Shown here: piece by piece, positions 38,334-49,792 of the stretch
Position numbering within the stretch: the stretch's first letter is position 1
Layout: each line of letters begins with the position of its first letter
Assembly: GCA_028673005.1 (NCBI GenBank)
Contig: CM054113.1
Location: 37,638,117 to 37,702,116 of the forward strand
Origin: Tanypteryx hageni
Taxonomy: Eukaryota > Arthropoda > Insecta > Odonata > Petaluridae
Direction of reading: 5' to 3'
Length of the DNA: 64,000 bases
Notes under the pieces: generated by a model
Told to the model about the DNA's origin: nothing
Seen by the model: only the letters and a program-made list of their open reading frames with translations
Databases searched by the model: none
Position numbers and translations under genes: made by a program

Positions 38334-38700
38334 TGCGGCATCTCTCCCAATCTTCAGGGAGAGACGCCGCACCCCCCACTTGCCGTAATGAATGATCAAC
38401 ATGGCGGTGACATCATCTGAAGTCAAGGCCAAGAATATTGGAAACCTCGAGTGTATTGTGATTTCATATGTACTTCGTCCGGAACCAATTAAAGACACTT
38501 TTTGTTGAAAGTAGAAAAACTTTGAGCATAAGAATAACAACCTTACCGCATAAAATCAGTCGTAACTCATAAAAAACAGCACCGATTGTCAATGCGTGCA
38601 CCTCACAACATTTCTTTTAGCTCACTGAACAACTGCACGTGCAGCCATCGACTTAGGATGACCTGAACTCCCCGCACTCGAAAATGCGACGTCTCTCCCG
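38334..38700. repeat. Inverted-repeat element with TGCGGCGTCTCTCCC ends
   Basis: TGCGGCATCTCTCCC (38334-38348) and GGGAGAGACGCCGCA (38357-38371) form a 15-bp hairpin with one mismatch, and TGCGACGTCTCTCCC recurs at 38685-38699. The same word, TGCGGCGTCTCTCCC, also stands alone at 36067-36081. I interpret these as ends of a MITE-like family; which ends pair with which is uncertain. Confidence 0.55.
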
Positions 38701-39639
38701 GACTATAGTTAATTAGCGTAAATATTCCGTTCGTCTTCATCCCAGCAGGTAGAATTTTCTGGTTTTAAAAAAAGGTCTTTTTTATATGTACAACTAATGA
38801 ATTTTCCATTTTCATAAGTAAATTGTTACACGCGCACTCTTTTAAAAATTGCATTTAAAGCATTTATTTTCCAATTATAAAGTTTTCTCGTGATAATTTC
38901 GGGATGACTTTATTGCCTGCGCTCATCCATGTAAATAATGTCTAATAGGTATTTTGCATGCGTACAACATTAAAAGACTGACATAAAGTCTTTCTTCACC
39001 CCTGTTTGGTTGCCACCTATCTTGACAGATAGTTTTCCTTTACGTTTGCATTTAATTAAACTTTCAATTATTTTGTAATCCGCAAAATCTCAAAGCCTGC
39101 TACATCTTATTTCAAATTCTTCATTTCCTTGAGTCTACGCAAACTAATTTAACTGTAAATGCAAAATATTTTCGAAGAGAACAGGAAATGAAAACAAGTC
39201 ATGCATTACAAACTTTTTTAATTAAGGAAACTTTTATTTACGGGATTCGCAATAATATGAATATATATCGTATACTTATCTGGATATTGACCCAATAAAA
39301 ATCTAACTGAAAACCCATTGATTAAGTTAATTTAAGAGCTCTCTTTAAACAGCAATAAACAGTCACTCACGATGGATCCCAAGCCATCTTCATTCCGGTT
39401 CCACGTGATTCATCGTTGCGTGAAATAGCGACGTGGAGAAGTCATTCCTCCGACGCTGTCAAGGAGTTATAACGTAAAAAAATTCGGCTATGAAGAAAAA
39501 TAAACTGCACTGCTTCTCGGAAGCTCAACATTTCCGAGTAGCCTTGCGATTTGCATCGGAAATGATGACGAATATCGATCAGTCGACGCGAAATATCGTA
39601 TTTTCCATTTCGCTCCGTCGCAATACCTTTGAATCGAGA

Positions 39640-39840
39640 GTCCTTCCCTTTCCTCTTCCATTTCCAACTCCCTCTCTATCTCTCCTCTCGAAACCAAAAT
39701 CCTCTCTTTGCTGCTCCTTAATTATCTCTCAACAAAGTCCTTCTCCCTCCTGTCTTTCTTCTTTCCACTCCACTACTCTAATCTCCGCCAATCCTCTCTC
39801 TCCATTCCCTCTCCCTCCCCCCTCTCTCTCTGTGGGTTTT
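39640..39840. repeat. Polypyrimidine-rich tract
   Basis: C/T-rich on the + strand, for example CCATTCCCTCTCCCTCCCCC. The 150-codon frame over it is artefactual. Confidence 0.75.
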
Positions 39841-40034
39841 TACATGGATTTCATTATTCAGCAGTCCTTATTTTTTCCCCACAAAATTACATCTTTTCTT
39901 TTCCAATTCTTGTATTTTTATTGTTACTTGTATTTACATTAAGTGCTATGTATTATTGTTTATGTTTCATGACGAGGGGTTAGGTGGAAGATGGGACATT
40001 TTAGTCTCAATCTCGCCCCAAATAAAGACCACAT

Positions 40035-40255
40035 CAATCAATTTCCCTCCCTCCCTCCTTCTCCCTCCCTCCTTCCCTCTCCCTCCCTCCCTCTCTCCCA
40101 GCCCTCCTACGCTCACCCACGCGGGTATACTCACGGTTCTCTCTCTCCCACTCTCCTCTGCACATTCATTACCCAACCTATTCCTTTTTTTTCCTTCCTT
40201 CATTCCACTATCTCCCTCTCTAATCCGTCTTTTCCCCTTTAATTTACTTGCTTTA
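40035..40255. repeat. Polypyrimidine tract (CCCTCCCT-rich)
   Basis: Dense CCCTCCCTCCTTCTCCCTCC runs at about 40043-40100, then more diverse C/T sequence. Three overlapping open frames are low-complexity products. Confidence 0.8.
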
Positions 40256-41399
40256 TCCCGGCGAAAAATGGCATCCCAGCATTTCTCATCTTTCTCCGAT
40301 GCCGTGCGTAAGGTTTTTCTATTATAATTAGTTTTTATTTGAGTTCAATCGGCATATTCGTACAAATTATATGAAATTATTATATTATTTCTTATCAGTA
40401 GTTAATCAGCGCTTACAGCATGAGTAATATTGCTATATACTTCTAATACGACATGGATTTCTTTACCTTCGTCGCTCATGTTGACCGGTTTAATAATGAC
40501 ATTAGTTTTACCGTCGAGTTTATTCAACAAATTTAACGATAGAGTGCAGAAATTTTGAGTTTGATATGCATAAATACTTATAAATAATATATTCAACACC
40601 TTTTTTAGAAAGAGGGGATGCTTTTATTGGCAGGCACGTTATTTCTACTTTTGAGAAATAAAGAATTGCCCCAACGGATTCACAGGAAAGATACATAATT
40701 AGTAGGACAAATATGGTGAAGCAAAATAATTGCGGCTTTTTCCACCGATGGACCTGATGTTAGCCTGTAGAAACTTTTTTTCATTCTGATTGGATAATTA
40801 ATTTTATCCATCAAGATATTTGTGTTGTTTTTTACTTTTTGATGCGGTACAACTCAATTTTTTGTGAATCGATTCGAGGCATTTTAAGGATAGTTATTTC
40901 AAAATTTTACACTCCAGTTTCCTTTTTTATCTTGAATCTGCTGTGCTGTATCATTTTTGTGATCCCGCGAAATCTCCTCTTTACGTTTACTCCGCTCAGA
41001 TGGCTACGTTTGGATTAGCGGTTTATCAGTCAGGTTGGTTAGCAAGTATATGGCGAAAAAGCCACGTTATTTTGTCGAGTCTCGGAGAATCACTTCTAGC
41101 TTGCTACATAATAGTTCCGTATCATGCAAAATGTTATTGTAAAATATATCCAACTGAACTATCTATAAACTTAAAAGGATTTTTAATTTCCGCGTTTGGC
41201 TTAATACTATGCAAACATGAAGACTTACGAATTAAAATTATGAATGTTTTATTCCTTCCATTTTCGTTGTATATTGTATAATTTCTCAGAATTTTATCCG
41301 GAAATGCTACACTGGATCAGTAAACCCAGTGGAATACAGACGCCTTCGTATTCTCCGTTGTTAATGGCTTTTTCCCGTGCAAATTTTTTTTTCTACACC

Positions 41400-43075
41400 A
41401 TCCCCAATTGTTCTGTTATTATTCCCTTTTCCCCTACTCTCCTGACGTTTCCCTCGTTGATATGCTTCTCCCCCCTTCACCACATCCCTCTTCACTCCAT
41501 TCCTCCTCTCTTCACTCTTCTCCCGTATTACAGTCTGCCAAAATTAATAGATTTAAATAATGACTTTAACAAAGTTGGCGATCTATTCCTTTAGTCGTTA
41601 AACGGCCGAGAAAACTAGTTGAGCATTATTATGTAAAATTAATATAAAAACATTTTTTATATAAAGTTTTATTTATGAAAGTGTTCACCGATAAGACAAA
41701 ACTGAATTTGATGATTCCGAAATTTCAACAATTTAAACTTGAATTTGACCAATAACAAAAATTGCATGTTAAATACATCAAATTGCAGCTCTACAAATAA
41801 AATTCTAGTAAATTCACAAAGCAACTTTTATTAATGGTTGACTTCAAGTTTAAATTGTTCACATTTTGAAGTGATCGAATTTATTTTTGTCTTATTAGTA
41901 CAAAACCTTTATTAATACACGTTTATTTTTTTTTTAATTATATTAATTTTATTTTCTAAAATTTTGCATATATACCTTTGATTCATTAAGTCATTTTTAA
42001 CGATTCCGCGTAGATTCAGCAGGTCTTTTTCTTGTCTGCCTGATTTTTTCTTTCTCTAGCTGTTTTTCCTATTAATGTCAGTTTCCATTTGTATATTCTG
42101 ATTCGATTTTCTTTCAATATATGTAATGTTAGATTACGTTCATCTTCAGTTTCCATCTCAAAACATTTTCTTAAATATGCTTTCACTTTCTTCAAACGTT
42201 TTTCTCTTTTCTACTTTTTTCTTTCGTTTCACTTTCAATTCGCAACTTTTTTAATCTTGAATATTCTCTCATTCTGTTCAGTTGCTTTTCTCTATCTTCA
42301 GAATTTTAATTTGATTTCCTTTTGAGATAGTGTTCATGGTTTTGTTCTCGTTTTCTTAATAGTTATACTTTGATGATTTTCTATTTCGATGAAGTTACTT
42401 GCTTAATTTTTCAGACCCTGCCTTTGGAAAACTTGAGGCAGCACCAAAAATACTCTTGAAAATTAAAGGAACAACTTTTTTGTTGTCTTGTAAACAGAAT
42501 AAAACTAACTCATAGGCAGCAGTTGAAAGAGTATAGTTCCAATACAATAAACTAAATTTCTTAATAAATAAAAGAAAAATTCTAATGTAATCGCTGCAGT
42601 TATTTTGTTACCATTTACGCTAATTACTAATCCGTTGACGTGCATTTAAATAATATACAATAATATAGATGCATCCATAATGACTTAATCTGCTCAACTC
42701 GAGAAATAGCTCAATATTAGTCATTTAAGCAAACACGTAATGCTGCCGCATTTCTAAATCCAATTTGATATGCATTAACCCATGAAGATAGCGATTGCTC
42801 TTAACTACGGCACTGTGATGGAATTATAGAAATGTAAATTTGTAAATGACCCGTACCCGTATAAAAGAACCTCTTCTTATCAAAATATACATTTATTCTA
42901 TTTTTAATACAAAAAGACAAATGCGATATTATGAGGATCGCCCTATTCTGTTGAAGGAGATCCAAGCAATCTCCTGTTTAAATATTAGTGCGTTTCCTGA
43001 GTTTTTTTCCGTTCAACGCAGATCGCGTCGTTCTCAAGCCAATCCGTTCCACTTAAAGAAACAGCGACCCAAAGC
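41400..43075. other. AT-rich stretch with a short C/T patch; no gene seen
   Basis: 41410-41525 is C/T-rich. The rest is AT-rich with T-runs. No exon or element ends recognised. A 112-codon frame just upstream (40943-41281) has no known motif. Confidence 0.35.
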
Positions 43076-43079
43076 GTAC

Positions 43080-43700
43080 TTCCCTCTCATCTTGTCCACT
43101 CACGCCGTCTCTTTCTCTCCCTTTCCTCCCACGCTTATTTACTCCACTTTCTCTCTCTCTTTCCCTCTTTCTTCTCCTCTTCCTCGTAATTCTTCCCGCT
43201 GTCCACTACAACCTCCTTCCCCCGAGGACGTCCATTTTGCTCGAAAGCCCTTTGGTGAACTTAATCTCGTTTGAAAATAAAGGCATTTAAAGTAACAATG
43301 GAAGGCTTTTATATTCTTCAACCCTTTTGTCTTCCTTTTTCTTAATCTCTCGTTTCCCTCTTTCTCCGTCTCTCTCTCTCTCTCTCTGTAAATGTTCTTC
43401 CCCCCTTTCTCTCTTCCTTCCCTTATTTCAATTTATAATTTTTTCTCAAGTCGTTTTCTTCATTTCAATCTCTCGCCACTTTCTATCTGACACTTTCTTC
43501 TTTCTTGTTCTTTTCTTTACGTTTTACTTTTTCTCTTTCTCTCTTTCATGATGCTCTTTACCTTTCTTCTTTCCCACCGCCTTATCCCTCTTATTATTCC
43601 TCGTGTCTTCTATTTCTAATTCATTCTCTTTTTCTTTCCTTTCGTTTTTACGTGCTCGTCGAGTCGCTTGTCTAACGATCTTTCTCCTTCTCTTTAACCG
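43080..43700. repeat. Long polypyrimidine-rich region
   Basis: C/T-rich on the + strand with an interruption around 43200-43320. It contains (TC)n at about 43366-43387. Confidence 0.8.
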
Positions 43701-43952
43701 ATTGCGCCATTTAATAAAACCAATTTAATGCTAGATGAGCGATGAATGTTACCTAATGAATAATATTTTTCTTAAATTATGGTGGCTACCTTTTTAATGG
43801 AGCTTTGAAGTGACGGAAAACCATTTCCTGAAGAGTTTCATTATTTTGTTGGTATCTTTTTAATTAAAAAAATGTTCGGTATGTTGATGATATGTCCCAA
43901 AAGTATTCATGGCATAATTAAATTAATATTTTTCAATAATTCAACTATTTTT

Positions 43953-44505
43953 TACGACCTGCTGATTTCCTCTTGACTACGCGCAATGGGTATCTATAGG
44001 GTAGTGCAATGAATAGCTGCTCAGTTGCAAAGATTTTAGAAAGAAACTTTTCTTCTTTCTGCGAAGTTTTAAAATTTTTTTATAACGACCTACTGATTCC
44101 CTCTTGCCTACGCACAATGGGTATATAAGAGGTAGTGCAATGAATAGCTTTTTAATTTTTTTTAACGACCTGCTGATTCCCTCTTGCCTACGCGCAATGT
44201 TTGAATGCCCAGCCAATTCGCCTGTCTTACAGCACAAATGGGTATCTCAGAGGTAGTGCAATGAATAACCGGGGAAGGGAGGAGGGAAACCCGGTGCCGG
44301 CATTTGCCTGCTCTTACGAAGAACGTCAGGGGGGCCAACGGCTTAACGTCCTTTCCGAAGGACGGAACAGCTGAATTTGCGCGGTCTCCTCAAACCTTGG
44401 AAAAATCCTACATGCGCAGGATTCGTTCCCGCTGCCTTTTCAAGCAGCAGGCGAGTAGCAACCAGCGTCCTAACCACTACAACACCGGCACCCCAATACG
44501 CGCAG
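43953..44505 (-). mobile_element. tRNA-derived SINE with two 5'-truncated copies in tandem
   Basis: Read on the - strand, the head starts near 44500 with GGTGCCGGTGTTGTAGTGGT (A-box-like) and a B-box-like GGGAACGAATCC, followed by a body with GGACGTTAAGCCGTTGGCCC. The 3' part, CATTGCACTACCTCTGAGAT, TACGCGCAATG/CATTGCGCGTAGGCAAGAGG and GAATCAGCAGGTCGTTAAAA, occurs three times, ending near 44162, 44082 and 43953, each followed by an A-rich tail. The upstream copy is full length and the other two are truncated. Confidence 0.75.
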
Positions 44506-44696
44506 TGGACTTAACCTATCACTTGTTATCTTCTTTTCGTAATAAATTGTTGAGATAGGTTTTGATTTTACGTCTTCAAATCACAATCTGTTTTTAAATG
44601 TCTCTTTTCACGCAGGTTGCATTATACCATGTTTTTGATACAGCCGTGCAAACGTTTGCGTTAAATAATTTCCGGCATACATTCTTTATTTCCTAG

Positions 44697-44855
44697 GACT
44701 ATGCCCGATGGCTACTGGGATGATGCACAAGGTGTCTCCATCTGTGAAGGTGTCCCGGCCCACATCTCCATTCATATATTATACGAAGACACGGCGCCAG
44801 AAATCAGGAGAGCCAAGTTAGACGCTTTTCAGTTCGTAGTCGGCGTACTGATCAG
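44697..44855 (+). CDS. Candidate internal exon E2, unknown protein
   Basis: The acceptor CTTTATTTCCTAG (ending 44696) and the donor ATCAG|GTAAGT (44855/44856) are both strong. Only one of three frames is open across the 159 bp, starting TMPDGYWDDAQGVSICEG and ending FQFVVGVLI with AG left over. The segment is clearly richer in G and C than its flanks. The block GVPAHISIHIL with alternating hydrophobics could be a beta-strand region; it vaguely recalls the extracellular start of ligand-gated channels, but the family's diagnostic WxPD and Cys-loop are not seen, so I do not assign it. E2 has the best splice signals of the set. Confidence 0.6.
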
Positions 44856-45820
44856 GTAAGTGGAGCTAAAATAGGTAATGGTAATGCGTCCTTGGTAACT
44901 TGGCTGACCTAGCAACCACGGAGTAAATTGGAGATGCAGATTCATATCTTATTCACGGTAAAATTTTGTAAGATATTTTTGTGTCTATTTTAACGCCCAA
45001 TACATCTTTACTTTTTTATGTCGTAATTTAACAATTGTTATTAATAGGTCTGCAACTTGCCAATTATTAGTTCAGAATGATTGCTTGTATTTATATTAAG
45101 AGGAGCATCATGCTGAGAATGGATGTAAAAAAGGTGATATTGGAAAATGTGATTGAATGGAAATGTATTTTTTGCTTAATAAGTATTATAGCTATTGTTA
45201 ATTTTCAAAGCAAAAAAAAGAAACTACCTAAAAATGATTTTTTTACAAAAAATCGCTTGTCTTTCCATTATCGCCGCATAAAAACGGCACGTAAAATAGG
45301 TAAATCCTTAAAACAAAAGGTGCAACGTAAGTCACTTTTGATGCGCTCACTTTATATTGTATTAATAAATGAAAGCCTAATTAATTAAGACATTTAAAAT
45401 TTGTCGTGGTGAAAATATATTTTCAAATAAAAACGCACTTACGCATTTATAATTCAAATTGCATGGACGTCGGGCTAAAACTGTCGGCACTTTTGTAAGT
45501 ATTTCGCATTAACTATAAATTGAATTATTAATTCATATAAGCACTTAAATTTGGCTCATCCATTGAAGTTTATGGAAAAACACCTGGTGTTACACCAGAT
45601 CAAACAATGTGCGAAGTAGGTAATTAAAATTTTCCGTTGCTAAAATTTATCGTTTTTCAGATTATAAATATTATCTGGCGCATTCGAAACGTCATTGAAT
45701 TTTCGCGATACCTAACTTAAGTTTCATACTTTCAGCACCAGATGCAGGTAAACCCCGCTTAACGCGGCCCCGGCCAACGCGGATTCGTTATAACGCAGAT
45801 TTGATTTCAAATTAAATTTA

Positions 45821-45837
45821 TTATATATATATGTATG

Positions 45838-45912
<75 letters not shown>
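45821..45912. repeat. (AT)n microsatellite
   Basis: About 45 AT units, interrupted by GTATGTATGT near the left. It lies just inside the left terminus of the Tigger fossil. Confidence 0.95.
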
Positions 45913-45914
<2 letters not shown>

Positions 45915-46308
45915 TATGCACAGTGCGACCGCAGGCTAGTATCTTATGATTTTTTATGTTTCGTACTAATAAAATTTCATCAAGTATCCTAAATATTGTG
46001 ATATTTCAGCAGTGCTGCATAATATTGCATTGTCTGGTGGCCAGTTTCATTCTTTTCCCTGTAAATTTCACGAGCCTAACAAAAATGTATATCTCCTAAG
46101 GCGAAAAACATTTGAAAAACGGAAATAGAAATATGATTCATGTTTCTTTTGCATCATTGGATCGTGAATAATGTTTTTGATGATTTATAGTTTTTAAATG
46201 TATAATTTTCTACAATTACTTTATTGATGGAATAAAGCGATCTAAAGATCCTATGCAGACAGGCATAAGTTGTAATGTTGGGAATAATTTCGAAACGAGT
46301 AAAAACGC

Positions 46309-46370
46309 CTGCTATGACCGGGTCTTCCACTTGCCGGGCGGATATTCTACCACTGACCTATCGTAGCAGA
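46309..46370 (-). pseudogene. tRNA-like sequence, T-arm deleted
   Basis: Reverse-strand copy of the sequence at 46863-46938. The stretch that should carry the T-loop has lost about 12 bases (CCGGG runs straight into GTC), which removes the B box. Confidence 0.75.
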
Positions 46371-46862
46371 CCAATTTTCTCGTTTCTTAACGCGGATGTT
46401 TTCTTGTTTGGGACGGAACTAGCCAAGCTAGTATCAAACTGCCCCAACGGATGTCCCCGAAGAGATACACCGAAGAAAACTTCTCCCTCTCAAATAGTGA
46501 GATTGCTAAGCAAGAAATTGATGGAATAAAGCGATCTAAAGATCCTATGCAGACAGGCATAAGCTATAATGTTGGGAATAATTTCGAAACGAGCAAGTAA
46601 AAGACCCGGGTTCGATTCCCGGTCATAGCAGACTTTTTTCTCGTTTTTAAATTATTCCCAACATTACAGCTTATGCCTGTCTGCATAGGGTCTTTAGATC
46701 GCTTTATTCCATCAATTTCTTGGTTGGCAATCTCACTATTTGAGAGGGAGGAGTTTTCTTCGGTGTATCTTTTCGAGGACATCCGTTGGGGCAGTTTGAT
46801 ACTAGCTTGGCTAGTTTCGTCCCAACCAAGAAAACATCCGCGTTAAGAAACTAGAAAATTGA

Positions 46863-46938
46863 TCTGCTACGATAGTTCAGTGGTAGAATATCCGCCCGGC
46901 AAGTGAAAGACCCGGGTTCGATTCCCGGTCATAGCAGA
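46863..46938 (+). tRNA. tRNA-like unit (Gly/Ala-like) with intact A and B boxes, probably a SINE/pseudo-tRNA
   Basis: The A box TAGTTCAGTGG and B box GGTTCGATTCC match the Pol III consensus, and a T6 run (CTTTTTTC) follows the 3' end directly. The acceptor arms TGCTACG/CATAGCA pair with one C-A mismatch, the D stem GTTC/GAAT has a G-T pair and the T stem CCGGG/CCCGG is perfect. The D and T arms resemble tRNA-Gly. The anticodon stem has a mismatch and position 33 is C instead of U; the anticodon by position is GGC. These defects and the repeated copies point to a tRNA-derived repeat that may still be transcribed, not a working tRNA. Confidence 0.55.
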
Positions 46939-47311
46939 CTTTTTTCTCGTTTCGAAATTATTCCCAAAATTACTTTATTAGAATGTTAATTTACCGTATT
47001 AACATATTATTATAAATAATAATAAAACAAAAACGCTACGCATCAAAAAATACTTTTTACATAAGTATGAAAAAACATTATGTTTACGCGGAGGGATCTT
47101 AATGTTTGAATGCATATAATGTATAATAATATATAATGATAAATAAATTGCAGAAAACCCAGCACACACTAATATGGGTTTGATCTATAAGCATCGTTGC
47201 TCTTTCCCCATTGGCTATTGCCTCTCTTCCACTATTCCACCTCTTATGTGTCAGGATGGTCAGGATCAGAGGGATGTCAGGATTGACATAGGGCGGCTTG
47301 GGTTTTAGCGG

Positions 47312-47597
47312 TTGAAATGTTCTACTACGAAATTAAAAATTATTGAAAAAGTAGAGAGGGGCAGTGATGTTACAGCAGTTGGTAGGGGTTACGGGTTGAC
47401 GGAGTTTACAGTCAGAACAATTATGAAAAGCAAAGACAAATTATTAAAGGCTGGCGAGTGTTACGCCATTAACAGCCATCAAAGTTTCTCGCACTCGGAG
47501 TTCATTAATGATGGAAATGGAAAATTTATTAGGTAAATGGATGAAAGATTTGAATCAGCGCTCTATGCCTGTTTCTGTACAAATCATTATTAATTAA
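47312..47597 (+). pseudogene. Tigger transposase N-terminus (CENP-B-type helix-turn-helix), frameshifted
   Basis: The first frame (47312-47536) reads KLKIIEKVERGSDVTAVGRG and LTEFTVRTIMKSKDKL, the standard N-terminal CENP-B HTH of pogo/Tigger proteins. The next piece (from ATG 47517 to TAA 47595) is in another frame and reads MENLLGKWMKDLNQRSMPVS, matching the start of the second CENP-B HTH (family pattern: W-I-x-D-Q-N-Q-x-x-I-P-x-S). So the gene is frameshifted near 47500 and then truncated; no DDE domain remains. Confidence 0.8.
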
Positions 47598-48688
47598 TCA
47601 CTTAGTCTTTGGGATGACTTAAAATGACTTCACACGATTGAGTGCCGTGAAGTGGAGCTGCGGCCGACTATTTGAATGCTACCGACAAATTTTACGTAAT
47701 AAGCGAAAAAAGCTTAGTAGTTGACCCTGGACCCTTTTTTAATAAAACTTCGTAGGTGTTCTGAGAAATATTTTGAAATTATGTACATTTACCGCTCTAA
47801 AAGCTTTTTGTACTTTGTACTAGGTAATTTTATACTTTGTTTAATAAATTACATTCTAAAAGTCCTGTAGAAATATGTTTTACATAGAATGTGGGTCCAG
47901 AAATACCATTTGGGAAGTTATTTCCCTCTGGACGCCTAAAGATTATGGTGCTCCGGCGAACGCGGATTTTCGCTGAACGGGGACACCTCAGGAACGCATC
48001 GCCCGCGTTAAGCGGGGCTTACCTGTACTTTCAATTCCCAAGTTTTTATGTTAATTTTATATTATTTAATATGCAATTTTTTAATCCCCTGCACTAATTC
48101 CCATCTATTTCGTAATGGGAATATGAATGAAGCAAATGGATGGATAAAACACTTTCTAAAAGTAATTTTTTTATTTCGGCATTTTTCAGTTGGCTATACT
48201 AATGGCCTTCACTGATGGGAAGTTGCTGGGGCGTAATTTCACTCCTTTGTCGTATATAATAAAAACAGAAAATAAGTGCTGTTAACAGTATTATAAAACA
48301 GGGTTACTAAAATAACAATAAATATTATTGAAGTTAAACAGTTTATCTAGGACAGATAGACAAACGACTTTATTTAGGGCGAAACTGAGACCATGGGTCC
48401 CATTGCACAAGCCTCAAGCCGACCATTGGTTTTCTTCCACGTGGAAAGGTTTCTGTGGTTGCCCATGTTTACCAACATGCCAAAATTCAGATCTGAAGTC
48501 TTTATAGAAGTACCTACCGATCTTGATAGATCATTCGGTCACTCAAACGTCGAGATCCAAGCAGCTTCAAATAATTAATGTAATTCACAGCTATCATGCT
48601 TGAACAAGTAGCTCTTAAAAGCAATTTTTGCCTTGGTACGAAAGATCTCAAGAATAAGGTTCAACACGTGTATTTTGTCTCTTCGCAG

Positions 48689-48805
48689 CTTGGAGCCGGA
48701 GATTTGGAGCTGGACTTGGAGAGACAGAGAGAGACAATCGTTTCGCTTAGCGTCTTCGGTCACGTTCACGCGAATCCCCACCCTGGGAGAGAGGAACACG
48801 AACAG
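48689..48805 (+). CDS. Candidate internal exon E3, unknown protein, frame ambiguous
   Basis: The acceptor TTTTGTCTCTTCGCAG (ending 48688) and the donor GAACAG|GTGAGC (48805/48806) bound 117 bp. Two frames are open. The frame continuing E2 reads SLEPEIWSWTWRDRER and ends LGERNTN; the other reads LGAGDLELDLERQRETIVSL and ends GREEHEQ at a codon boundary, which would join directly to E5. Codon endings do not decide between them clearly. I do not recognise either peptide. Confidence 0.45.
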
Positions 48806-49792
48806 GTGAGCCAATAAAGATCGCGCCCTATTCATTGATGGATGGTTTAACAACCGTGCGCAATCGCCCCTTTTTCAATCCCTTTCGGCCATTCGCTTCG
48901 GATCGTAAACGCCCTGGGTCAATTCCACCGGCATTAAAACGGTACAAAAAGTTTACTACCTGCCCTAATTGCCTCTGAGATTGATCGGATGGAATGGCGG
49001 CCTGGAACTACACTCATGTTAATCGTGTTACATTTGAAAAATCGCTTTCGAGTATTTCCCTGAAATCAGATCGTTCAAGTATGTATGTACTTCGTGGTTC
49101 GATTAAAAACGTCTGTTGCCGGAATCCGTTTTGTCTCTTGTATCAAAGGAAAGCGCCCCCTATTAACCATATTTTTTCTTTTAAGTTACGTGGATTTTTC
49201 TACAGTTAAAAAATGGAAGCTTCATTATTTTTCCATTTATGAAACTAATAATTATGATAAAAAATATATTTTATTTAGGTATTAGATTGCTCATTCTGCA
49301 CATAAGTAAGTTTTAGGTGCTTCTCAGAAAATATAAATTGTTTGTGAAAGTATTTCGCTTTCATTTTCATTTCGCTTAGAATTCTCGATAATATATATTA
49401 ATTTTTGAAAATTACGTTGCCGCACCCGAAATTGTTCAAAATCTTCTCATTTCCATGAAAGATTTTCCATTTTTTCATTAAAAATAATTTTTCTTATAGT
49501 TCTGTACCGTATTCTGTATAGCATTTATTATTGATAGTTTCAACATGAAATTTCAGTATCAACGCTGAAAGAAATATATTTAAATCAAAGGTTGAAAAAA
49601 TATCGCACCTTATTAAATAAGTAACTTTTAATGTTACCTTATGAAATAATTACCTAGTGAAAAAATAGTGACTTTTGTTAATGGCAAACAATTTTCCACA
49701 TAAAAATCCAACTGTATATCACCACACGAGGCGTGTTGGCCTGAAATAATTTCCAGCAGGAATGAAATTGCTTCGTGTTCAAATTTGAACAG

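Larger units (their letters stand above)
46222..46982. repeat. Long inverted repeat built of tRNA-like units
   Basis: The left arm (46222-46593) is the near reverse complement of the right arm (about 46641-46982) around a ~47-nt loop that holds a partial T-arm. Shared landmarks are GCGATCTAAAGATCCTATGC, TCTCAAATAGTGAGATTGC, CAAACTGCCCCAACGGATGT and ACATCCGCGTTAAGAAAC. Within the + half, the T-arm word GGGTTCGATTCCCGG recurs 307 bp apart (46608 and 46915), so the unit is also tandem. The whole lies inside a Tigger fossil. Confidence 0.85.
45745..48025 (+). mobile_element. pogo/Tigger DNA transposon fossil, ~2.3 kb
   Basis: The left end CAGGTAAACCCCGCTTAACG and the right end, read inverted, CAGGTAAGCCCCGCTTAACG differ at one base, and the match extends a little further. 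The right flank is TA; the left flank is TG, a probable mutation of the TA target site. Inside are an (AT)n microsatellite (45821-45912), a tRNA-like inverted repeat (46222-46982) and the remnant of the transposase N-terminus (47312-47597). The catalytic domain is missing. Confidence 0.85.

Noticed and set aside
40943..41281. 112-codon + frame with hydrophobic stretches
   Set aside because: No motif or conserved neighbour; hydrophobicity follows from T-rich sequence.
49279..49305. 27-bp possible microexon between TTATTTAG and GTAAGT
   Set aside because: Splice-like sites are good, but the phase required by E3 gives a stop (TAG), and no other support exists.
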